From positions 1 to 5,765 of the forward strand of contig CAMWGM010000110.1 in assembly GCA_947173755.1 (NCBI GenBank): a stretch of 5,765 bases of DNA, read 5' to 3'. Shown piece by piece: positions 1 to 5,765 of the stretch. The stretch comes from an uncultured Muribaculaceae bacterium (lineage in GTDB: Bacteria; Bacteroidota; Bacteroidia; Bacteroidales; Muribaculaceae). A program made the position numbers and the translations under genes. The notes beneath the pieces are model-generated. The model was not told where the DNA came from. It was given only the letters and a program-made list of their open reading frames with translations, and ran no database searches. Within the stretch, counting starts at the first letter, position 1. Every line of letters starts with the position of its first letter.

Positions 1-1
1 A

Positions 2-718
2 TCTCAGGTGATGAGAGTTGACGCGCCACTTGCCTCCACAACCTTCACCGTCTCGGGCGATCGTTTTCTCGCTTTCTGGGGTGAGGAGATTGAGGTCAGT
101 TCACCGGTGGTTTCCCCTCATGCCGTCGATGCTCATGTCGATGCCGAGCAGTCGACGCGTGAAGCCGACAACGAGGTTGTAAATTCAACCGGTCAACTCG
201 GAGGATCCGCACCCTGCGATGTGGCGTTCAAGGCGGCCGTCAGTGAAGGTGCCCTTTTCACCGAATGGCAGTTCTCACGGACTCCTGACTTCGATGACAT
301 CAACTTGCGCATCACCGATCTCCGCTTCGACTACTCGTTCACGGAGGAAGGCACGACATATGTGCGCTTCGTCTGCGCCGACCGTGACGCCATCTGTGAG
401 TGGGAATCTCAACCATTCGAAATCAGCATCGGACAGTCGATGCTCAAGTGTCCCAATGCATTCTCGCCCGCCAACGAGGATGGTGTCAACGATATCTGGA
501 AAGTCACTTATTCGAGTATAGTCGATTTCGAGTGCAGCATTTTCAACCGTTCAGGTCACTGTCTTTTCACCTTCACCAATCCCGCAGATGGCTGGGATGG
601 CCGCTACGGAGGCAAGTTCGTTCCCTCAGGCGTTTACTTCTATGTCATCAAGGCCCGTGGCGCCGACGGTAAAAATTATAATCTTTCAGGCGACATCAAT
701 ATTGTCGGCTATAAATAA
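2..718 (+). CDS. 3' part of a secreted/surface protein with a CHU_C (gliding motility-associated, T9SS type B-like) C-terminal domain
   Basis: The reading frame is open from the left edge, so this is the tail of a longer protein; the GTG at 8 and ATG at 11 are probably internal codons, not starts. Residue numbers below count from the GTG at 8. Residues 65-142 look like an Ig/PKD-like beta domain: a GSAPCDVAF opening, a W-x-F strand near 87-89, a TTYVRFVC strand near 116-123, and an ending with a QPFEISI strand. Residues 147-236 match the CHU_C domain: CPNAFSP, then DGVNDIWK, IFNRSG, GWDGRYGGK, VPSGVYFYVIKARGADG. In Bacteroidota such domains end exported proteins and many act as type IX secretion sorting signals; whether this organism has that system cannot be seen here. 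Between the two domains there is no gap, but an acidic low-complexity linker (about 31-62) precedes the Ig-like part. Six cysteines (70, 123, 130, 148, 176, 185) would allow disulfides outside the cytoplasm. The protein's specific function is unknown. The next gene starts 33 bp downstream on the same strand. Confidence 0.85.
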   Translation, partial: SQVMRVDAPLASTTFTVSGDRFLAFWGEEIEVSSPVVSPHAVDAHVDAEQSTREADNEVVNSTGQLGGSAPCDVAFKAAVSEGALFTEWQFSRTPDFDDINLRITDLRFDYSFTEEGTTYVRFVCADRDAICEWESQPFEISIGQSMLKCPNAFSPANEDGVNDIWKVTYSSIVDFECSIFNRSGHCLFTFTNPADGWDGRYGGKFVPSGVYFYVIKARGADGKNYNLSGDINIVGYK

Positions 719-751
719 ATTTCTGATTTCTCATCTTATCATTCTTCCGAT

Positions 752-1744
752 ATGAATTTTCGTCGTAAAACCATAATAGGCTCCGTAGTGGCCGCTTTCG
801 TGATCGCATATTTCGGCAACACCGAGGAGGCCTGCGCCGTTGCTCTCGCTTCTCCCGACAGTCATGCGTCTTCCTCTGCCGCATTCAGTAAAGTGGCATC
901 GCCGAAAGTGCCAGACAAAGTGCATTTTGCCGATCAGACCATCGACCTCGACGACGATCTGCGTTGGGAACGGTTTGACCGCGAACTTTCCGCTATGGCT
1001 TACACCCACGGCAACACTCTCCTTACGCTGAAACGCGCCAACCGTTATTTCCCGGTGATGGCTCCGATCCTCGAGCGCAACGGTGTCCCTCAGGATATGC
1101 TCTATCTGGCAGCGATCGAGTCATATCTCAACCCGCGTGCGGTTTCGCCCGCCAAGGCTGCCGGGATGTGGCAGTTCATGCCTTCTACCGCAAAGGAGTA
1201 TGGACTTGAGGTCAACGACTATGTCGACGAGCGCTATGATGTGGCCAAGGCCACTCAGGCAGCATGCCGTTATCTCAAAAACGCTTATGCCCGCTATGGC
1301 AACTGGGAGTCGGTAGCCGCTAGTTACAACGCCGGCATGGGACGCATCAGCAACGAACTCTCAAATCAGCAGGCCGAGTCGGCTTACGATCTGTGGCTTC
1401 CCGAGGAGACGATGCGCTATGTGTTCCGTCTGCTGGCCATGAAGACCATCATGGAACACCCCAAGACCTATGGTTATATCCTCACTCCCGACCAACTCTA
1501 TCATCCTATCGAGACACGCATCGTCGAAGTCAGCGAGCCGGTAGACGACTGGGCGCAATGGGCATTGGCAAACGGGTCTGATTACCGAACCCTGCGTGAA
1601 CTCAATCCTTGGATACGCTCCAAGCAACTTCCCAACAAGACAGGCAAAACATATCAGGTTAGTCTCCCGGCCAAAAACGCTCTCTCCCGAAAGAAACAGT
1701 CAAAATCAGTTTACAACAAGGCATGGGTAGGTGTCAGCGACTGA
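752..1744 (+). CDS. Lytic transglycosylase, MltD/Slt-type (GH23-like), with a C-terminal LysM-like segment
   Basis: This is a predicted murein lytic transglycosylase, which cleaves the MurNAc-GlcNAc bond of peptidoglycan and leaves 1,6-anhydroMurNAc ends. The 330-residue protein begins MNFRRK followed by a hydrophobic stretch (about 8-22), a signal peptide. Cleavage after ALA (31-33) is possible; there is no convincing lipobox, since the cysteine at 28 follows EEA. The SLT domain spans about 97-235. Glu123 in AAIES is the expected catalytic acid (codon 1118-1120), followed by GMWQFMPST (138-146) and ASYNAGMGRI (190-199), both typical of the family. Residues about 257-306 (DDWAQWALANGSDYRTLRELNPWI to VSLP) resemble one divergent LysM-like unit seen at the end of many Bacteroidota homologues; it could help bind glycan. 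The start at 752 is favoured because the next in-frame ATG would fall after the signal peptide. No Shine-Dalgarno is seen. The protein should act in the periplasm. The exact orthologue (mltD or another) is not certain, so no symbol is given. Confidence 0.92.
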   Translation: MNFRRKTIIGSVVAAFVIAYFGNTEEACAVALASPDSHASSSAAFSKVASPKVPDKVHFADQTIDLDDDLRWERFDRELSAMAYTHGNTLLTLKRANRYFPVMAPILERNGVPQDMLYLAAIESYLNPRAVSPAKAAGMWQFMPSTAKEYGLEVNDYVDERYDVAKATQAACRYLKNAYARYGNWESVAASYNAGMGRISNELSNQQAESAYDLWLPEETMRYVFRLLAMKTIMEHPKTYGYILTPDQLYHPIETRIVEVSEPVDDWAQWALANGSDYRTLRELNPWIRSKQLPNKTGKTYQVSLPAKNALSRKKQSKSVYNKAWVGVSD

Positions 1745-1801
1745 CCGCTCCCGATGCCGCCGATACAATCACAACATCTCTCCTTCCGATCAAGATAATA
1801 T

Positions 1802-4663
1802 ATGAATAATGCATCATCCGTCCCTGCTTCCCGAAGCACGTTGAGTGTGATGGGTGCGAGGGTGCATAATCTCAAGAATATCGATGTCGACATTCCCCAC
1901 AATTCGCTCACGGTCGTGACCGGCCTGAGCGGTTCGGGAAAGTCTTCTCTTGCTTTCGACACTATATATGCCGAAGGGCAGCGACGCTATATAGAGACAT
2001 TCTCATCCTATGCCCGCAACATGCTGGGCAATCTCGAACGGCCCGATGTCGACAAGATCACCGGACTGAGTCCCGTGATCGCCATCGAGCAGAAGACCGT
2101 CAACCGCAACCCGCGTTCCACTATAGGCACCACCACCGAGGTCTACGACTTTCTGCGTCTGCTCTTCGCCCGGGTCGGCACAGCAGTCAGTTATGTCACC
2201 GGACAACCCATGGTCAAGTATTCGCGATCGCAGATCGTGTCGCTGATCCTCGAGAAATTCGATGGTAAGAAGATTTATATCCTCGCTCCTCTGGTCAAGA
2301 ACCGCAAGGGACACTATAAGGAACTCTTCGAGACTCTCCGCAAGAAAGGTTTTCTGACAGTGAGGGTCGATGGCGAACTGCGCGAGATCACCCTCGGCAT
2401 GAAACTCGACCGCTATAAGAACCACGACATTGAACTCGTCGTCGACCGACTGAAGGTCAGCGCTTCCGATATGACGCGCCTTGAGCAGACTGTAGGCGAC
2501 GCGCTCCGTCAGGGCGAAAAGCAGATGATGGTCTATGATGTCGATGACGACTCCGTCAGTTATTTCTCGCAGACCCTCATGGATGCCGCCTCCGGAATTT
2601 CCTATCGCGAACCTGCTCCCCATAACTTCTCTTTCAACTCTCCGCTCGGGGCTTGCCCGTGCTGCAAAGGCCTTGGTTATGTCAATATAGTGGATCGAGA
2701 GAAGGCCATGCCTAAACCCAAACTCTCCATCAAGGATGGCGGTATCGAACCGCTCGGAAAGTATCGCAATGCCATGATCTTCTGGCAGATCGAAGCCATT
2801 TGTGAGAAATACGGCTGCTCGCTCAAGACTCCTGTGGGACAATTGCCCGATGATGCGGTCAACGAGATATTCAACGGCACCACCGAACGGCTCTCCATCA
2901 AAAATCAAACCATGGCGACCTTCAACTCCTTCCAGCCTTATGAAGGTCTGCTGAAATATCTCGAAAACTATCTTGACGAGGATTCGTCGGCCGCCGCCCG
3001 TCGCTGGAGCGAGAGTTATTTCTCGCGCGGGGAGTGCCCCGAATGTCATGGTGACCGCCTCAACCGCGAGGCTCTTCACTTCTTTATCGACGGTAAAAAC
3101 ATCGCCCAGTTGTCGCGCCTCGACATCGCGGATCTCTACGAGTGGAGTCTCGGAGTCGAAGACCGTCTTCCACCCACGCAGCGCATCATCGCTGCCGAGA
3201 TCATGAAGGAGATACGCGGCCGTCTGAAGTTTCTGGGCGATGTCGGTCTCGACTATCTCCAACTCAACCGTGCCTCGGCCACTCTCTCGGGTGGAGAGAG
3301 TCAGCGCATCCGGCTCGCGACGCAGTTGGGATCGCAACTGGTCAATGTGCTTTATATTCTCGACGAACCCTCCATCGGACTTCATCAGCGCGACAACCGG
3401 CGCCTGATCGACTCGCTCAAGCAACTCCGCGATGCTTCAAACTCGGTGCTCGTGGTTGAACATGACCGCGACATCATGCTCGAGGCTGACCATATAGTCG
3501 ATATCGGTCCGAAAGCGGGGCGTAAAGGTGGCGAAGTTGTCTTCTCGGGCTCTCCCGGTGAAATGCTGTCGACATCCACACTCACAGCCCGCTATCTTAC
3601 GGGCGATCTGACTCTTGATCCCAATCTGAATCCACGCAAGGGCAACGGCAACAAAATTGTCCTTAAAGGTGCTTCTGGCCACAATCTTCAGAACGTCAAT
3701 CTGACGCTTCCCCTCGGCAAACTGATAGTGGTGGCCGGAGTATCCGGCTCGGGAAAGTCGTCGCTCATATCCTCGACACTTCAGCCGATTCTGAGCCAGC
3801 ATTTCTATCGTTCCAACCAGTCTCCTCTACCCTATAAAAGCATCGAGGGTCTTGAACACATTGATAAGGTGGTGACGGTCGACCAGTCGCCTCTCGGCAA
3901 GTCTCCGCGCTCCAATCCCGCTACATATACGGGCGTTTTCACCGCAATCCGCGATCTCTATGCGTCTCTCTCCGAAGCAAAGATCCGTGGCTACAAACCT
4001 GGTCGCTTCTCGTTCAACATTGCGGGAGGCCGTTGTGAGACATGCTCCGGCAACGGCTATAAAACTGTGGAAATGAACTTTTTGCCCGATGTGCTTGTTC
4101 CATGTGAGACATGTGGTGGCAAGCGCTACAACCGCGAGACGCTCGAAGTGAGATTTAAGGGAAAATCAATCGCCGATGTCCTTGACATGACCATCAATCA
4201 GGCTGTCGAATTCTTTGAATCTGTTCCTTCGATCATCAAGAAGATCAAGGTGCTTCAGGAGATAGGTCTGGGCTACATCAAACTCGGTCAACCTTCATCG
4301 ACACTTTCGGGCGGCGAAAACCAGCGTGTCAAACTGGCCACGGAACTGGCCCGGCGCGATACAGGCAATACGCTCTTCATTCTCGACGAGCCGACCACCG
4401 GTCTCCATTTCGAGGATATTAAGGTGCTTCTAGGAGTGTTGAACCGTCTTGTTGACAAGGGAAACACCGTGCTCGTCATCGAGCATAATCTCGACGTAGT
4501 CTGCGCTGCCGATCACATCATCGACATGGGCCCTGGAGGAGGTCGCAACGGTGGACGCATCATCGCCACCGGAACTGTGAAGCAACTTGCCGCTGCCGAT
4601 TCTCCCACGGCTCCATTCATCAAGGAAGAACTCGAACGTTATAAATCTCCTTCAAAAGTATGA
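1802..4663 (+). CDS. uvrA: UvrA, excinuclease ABC subunit A (DNA damage-recognition ATPase)
   Basis: UvrA dimers, with UvrB, locate bulky DNA lesions in nucleotide excision repair in the cytoplasm. The 953-residue length is normal. Both ABC modules are complete. Module 1 has Walker A GLSGSGKSS (41-49, Lys47), signature LSGGES (495-500), Walker B YILDEPS (518-524) and the H-loop His554. Module 2 has Walker A GVSGSGKSS (646-654, Lys652), signature LSGGEN (835-840), Walker B FILDEPTTGLH (859-869) and His895. The inserted UvrB-binding and damage-recognition regions lie between Walker A and signature of module 1. The C-terminal zinc finger, needed for damage recognition, is intact: Cys745, Cys748, Cys768, Cys771. 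A further CPEC pair is at 412-415. The N-terminal zinc site has only its second half, CPCC at 285-288; the usual first CxxC is absent. ATG at 1802 gives a short lead into the STLSVMGARVHNLKNI strand; Met17 would cut into that strand. Bacteroidota often carry two UvrA paralogues, and which one this is cannot be decided here. No SOS-type operator is seen upstream. The stop overlaps the cysK start. Confidence 0.97.
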   Translation: MNNASSVPASRSTLSVMGARVHNLKNIDVDIPHNSLTVVTGLSGSGKSSLAFDTIYAEGQRRYIETFSSYARNMLGNLERPDVDKITGLSPVIAIEQKTVNRNPRSTIGTTTEVYDFLRLLFARVGTAVSYVTGQPMVKYSRSQIVSLILEKFDGKKIYILAPLVKNRKGHYKELFETLRKKGFLTVRVDGELREITLGMKLDRYKNHDIELVVDRLKVSASDMTRLEQTVGDALRQGEKQMMVYDVDDDSVSYFSQTLMDAASGISYREPAPHNFSFNSPLGACPCCKGLGYVNIVDREKAMPKPKLSIKDGGIEPLGKYRNAMIFWQIEAICEKYGCSLKTPVGQLPDDAVNEIFNGTTERLSIKNQTMATFNSFQPYEGLLKYLENYLDEDSSAAARRWSESYFSRGECPECHGDRLNREALHFFIDGKNIAQLSRLDIADLYEWSLGVEDRLPPTQRIIAAEIMKEIRGRLKFLGDVGLDYLQLNRASATLSGGESQRIRLATQLGSQLVNVLYILDEPSIGLHQRDNRRLIDSLKQLRDASNSVLVVEHDRDIMLEADHIVDIGPKAGRKGGEVVFSGSPGEMLSTSTLTARYLTGDLTLDPNLNPRKGNGNKIVLKGASGHNLQNVNLTLPLGKLIVVAGVSGSGKSSLISSTLQPILSQHFYRSNQSPLPYKSIEGLEHIDKVVTVDQSPLGKSPRSNPATYTGVFTAIRDLYASLSEAKIRGYKPGRFSFNIAGGRCETCSGNGYKTVEMNFLPDVLVPCETCGGKRYNRETLEVRFKGKSIADVLDMTINQAVEFFESVPSIIKKIKVLQEIGLGYIKLGQPSSTLSGGENQRVKLATELARRDTGNTLFILDEPTTGLHFEDIKVLLGVLNRLVDKGNTVLVIEHNLDVVCAADHIIDMGPGGGRNGGRIIATGTVKQLAAADSPTAPFIKEELERYKSPSKV
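4660..4663 (+). promoter_or_regulatory. ATGA stop-start overlap joining uvrA and cysK
   Basis: The last base of the uvrA valine codon, A, plus its TGA stop form ATGA, whose ATG is the first codon of cysK. No separate Shine-Dalgarno is visible in the preceding bases. Such overlaps usually mean both genes sit on one mRNA and that terminating ribosomes help start the second gene. The overlap is seen directly; coupling is inferred. Confidence 0.8.
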
Positions 4664-5586
4664 AAATTGCATCTGATCTTATGGAACTCATCGGGCATAC
4701 TCCGTTGCTCGAACTCAAAAACATAATGCGTAACGATTCTCTCAAGGCCAGGGTGATCGTCAAGATCGAGGCGTTCAATCCCGGTGGAAGCATCAAGGAT
4801 CGTGCGGCCCTTTCCATGATCGAGACTGCCGAGAAAGAGGGTCTTATCAAACCGGGCGCGACGCTCATAGAGCCAACGAGCGGCAACACCGGTATCGGAC
4901 TCGCATGGATTGCCGCCGTCAAGGGATATCGTCTGATCCTGACCATGCCTGACACTATGAGTGTCGAGCGTCGACAGCTTCTTCAGGCCTACGGTGCCGA
5001 ACTCGTGCTGACTCCGGGAGCCGACGGCATGAAGGGTTCCATTGCCGAGGCTGAGCGTCTGCATGCCTCCATCGAGGGCTCGTTCATTCCTTCTCAGTTT
5101 GATACTCCCGCCAATCCGCGCATCCATGTTCTGACTACCGGACAGGAAGTATGGGAGGATACCGACGGAACTGTCGACTGCTTCGTGGCAGGCGTAGGGA
5201 CTGGCGGTACAGTCAGCGGTGTCGGCGAAGCGCTCAAGGCTCATAATCCCGATGTTCGTATCGTGGCCGTCGAACCTTCGGCGTCTGCCGTCATCTCCGG
5301 TGAGCCCGCCGGCCCCCACAAGATCCAGGGCATCGGAGCGGGATTCATCCCCGGCAACTATCATCCCGAGTTTGTCGATGAGGTCATGACTGTCTCGAAC
5401 GAAGAGGCTTTTGCAGCATGTCGCCGTATGGCCCGCGAGGAGGGACTGTTGGCCGGCATTTCTTCGGGAGCGGCTCTTTCTGCAGCGCTCCGCATAGCCC
5501 GTCGGCCGGAGATGGAAGGTAAGACCATCGTCGCACTTCTTCCTGACACAGGCACCCGCTATCTTTCGATGAACGTATTCGATTGA
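4660..5586 (+). CDS. cysK: Cysteine synthase A (O-acetylserine sulfhydrylase), PLP-dependent
   Basis: This cytoplasmic enzyme converts O-acetylserine and sulfide to cysteine and acetate, the last step of cysteine synthesis. The 308 residues are a typical length for the OASS family and contain only the fold-type II catalytic domain, with no CBS regulatory domain. The PLP-binding lysine is Lys46 in NPGGSIKDRAA. The substrate loop EPTSGNTG is at 71-78, the PLP phosphate-binding loop GVGTGGT at 178-184, and the ring-nitrogen region PDTGTRYLS at 295-303. The opening, with IGHTPLLEL at 11-19, aligns with the standard OASS start, supporting ATG 4660 over Met8. Two small departures from the family pattern are QFDTPANP (146-153), where the fourth position is usually Asn, and DTGTRYLS, where Glu is common before Arg. 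Neither removes a catalytic residue. OASS-A is favoured over OASS-B or cystathionine beta-synthase on overall pattern, but substrate cannot be proved from sequence. The ATG overlaps the uvrA stop, so translation is probably coupled; a hairpin terminator follows 22 bp after the stop. Confidence 0.95.
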   Translation: MKIASDLMELIGHTPLLELKNIMRNDSLKARVIVKIEAFNPGGSIKDRAALSMIETAEKEGLIKPGATLIEPTSGNTGIGLAWIAAVKGYRLILTMPDTMSVERRQLLQAYGAELVLTPGADGMKGSIAEAERLHASIEGSFIPSQFDTPANPRIHVLTTGQEVWEDTDGTVDCFVAGVGTGGTVSGVGEALKAHNPDVRIVAVEPSASAVISGEPAGPHKIQGIGAGFIPGNYHPEFVDEVMTVSNEEAFAACRRMAREEGLLAGISSGAALSAALRIARRPEMEGKTIVALLPDTGTRYLSMNVFD

Positions 5587-5599
5587 TATGGCCTTTAAC

Positions 5600-5640
5600 A
5601 AAAAAATAGAGCCGATCGCGTTGATCGGCTCTTATTTTTT
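5600..5640. terminator. Bidirectional intrinsic terminator between convergent cysK and rplT
   Basis: A perfect 10-bp stem, AGAGCCGATC (5608-5617) with GATCGGCTCT (5623-5632), encloses the loop GCGTT (5618-5622). A run of seven A, interrupted only by T before the stem, lies on the left (5600-5606) and TTATTTTTT lies on the right (5633-5640). Read rightwards it ends cysK transcripts with a U tract; read leftwards it ends rplT transcripts the same way. The A and T tracts can extend the stem past a single bulged base. Its position, 22 bp after the cysK stop and about 15 bp after the rplT stop, fits both uses. Confidence 0.93.
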
Positions 5641-5654
5641 ATCAGGTCGGCAGG

Positions 5655-5765
5655 TTATGCGTTCTTCACCTTGTCAACGACGGCCTTGAAGGCTGCGGGA
5701 TTGTTGAGGGCGAGATCGGCGAGCACCTTACGGTTAATCTCGATGCCGGCTTTGTGGATGAGACC
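5655..5765 (-). CDS. rplT: Ribosomal protein L20 (bL20), C-terminal 36 residues; gene runs off the right edge
   Basis: Read on the minus strand from the right edge, the frame gives GLIHKAGIEINRKVLADLAL, then NNPAAFKAVVDKVKNA and TAA (stop at 5655-5657). This matches the end of bL20, whose family ends with a similar GL-x-KAGIE-x-x-RKVLADLA followed by an A-x-F-x-x-(I/V)-V-x-K-x-K pattern. About one third of the usual 115 to 120 residues is seen; the basic N-terminal rRNA-binding extension lies outside the window. bL20 is needed for early assembly of the large ribosomal subunit and, in some bacteria, represses its own infC-rpmI-rplT operon through its C-terminal domain. The gene converges on cysK and shares the hairpin at 5600-5640. 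The frame is short, but the match is strong. Confidence 0.93.
   Translation of the reverse strand, partial: GLIHKAGIEINRKVLADLALNNPAAFKAVVDKVKNA

Noticed and set aside
719..751. Possible promoter between the first two genes
   Set aside because: No Bacteroidota-type -33 TTTG with a -7 TAnnTTTG at suitable spacing is visible; the same holds for the 57 bp before uvrA, and no LexA-type inverted repeat was found there.
1731..1747. Short inverted repeat around the transglycosylase stop codon (GTCAG-CGA-CTGAC-like)
   Set aside because: The stem is only four to six pairs with a bulge and no T tract follows, so it is not a credible terminator.
744..1801. TTCCGAT present shortly before both the transglycosylase and uvrA start codons (744-751 and 1784-1791)
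   Set aside because: Seven to eight matching bases at different spacing (next to the ATG in one case, about 11 bp away in the other) are easily due to chance.
2003..3424. A 473-codon open frame on the minus strand opposite uvrA
   Set aside because: It is in exact codon register with uvrA. The forward gene rarely uses TTA, CTA or TCA codons here, so the opposite strand has few stops. The translation resembles no family I know, while uvrA is strongly conserved throughout.
4639..5601. A 320-codon open frame on the minus strand opposite cysK
   Set aside because: It is also in codon register with the real gene, runs across the uvrA-cysK junction, and would start inside the terminator region. It has no recognisable domain.

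Overview
The window looks like ordinary chromosomal sequence from a GC-balanced member of the Bacteroidales (Bacteroidota). A Muribaculaceae-like gut bacterium is my best guess, made without any database search. Three things point there: a gliding-motility / type IX-type C-terminal domain of the Bacteroidota kind, a UvrA with Bacteroidota-style replacements of the N-terminal cysteine pairs, and start codons preceded by A/T-rich sequence instead of clear Shine-Dalgarno motifs. Codon third positions favour C and G.

Layout. Positions 2-718 (+) hold the 3' part of a surface or secreted protein ending in a CHU_C-type domain; its start lies to the left of the window. After 33 bp comes a complete lytic transglycosylase of the MltD/Slt type (752-1744, +). 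After a further 57 bp comes a complete uvrA (1802-4663, +), whose TGA overlaps the ATG of cysK (4660-5586, +) in an ATGA junction. A strong, nearly symmetrical hairpin with A and T tracts (5600-5640) separates cysK from the convergent 3' end of rplT (5655-5765, -), the gene for ribosomal protein L20, which continues beyond the right edge. Five genes fill almost the whole window and no gene-free stretch exceeds 70 bp.

How the genes relate. The first two encode envelope proteins: a sorted or extracellular protein and a peptidoglycan-cleaving enzyme. The next two are a nucleotide excision repair ATPase and O-acetylserine sulfhydrylase, probably co-transcribed and translationally coupled although no shared pathway is obvious. 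L20 belongs to the translation-factor/ribosomal operon that usually reads infC-rpmI-rplT; only its tail is seen.

I found no mobile element, CRISPR array, tRNA, rRNA, riboswitch or defence system, and I do not think this window holds a new biological system. The points most worth a second look are the half-missing first zinc site of UvrA, the uvrA-cysK overlap, and the two-way terminator.
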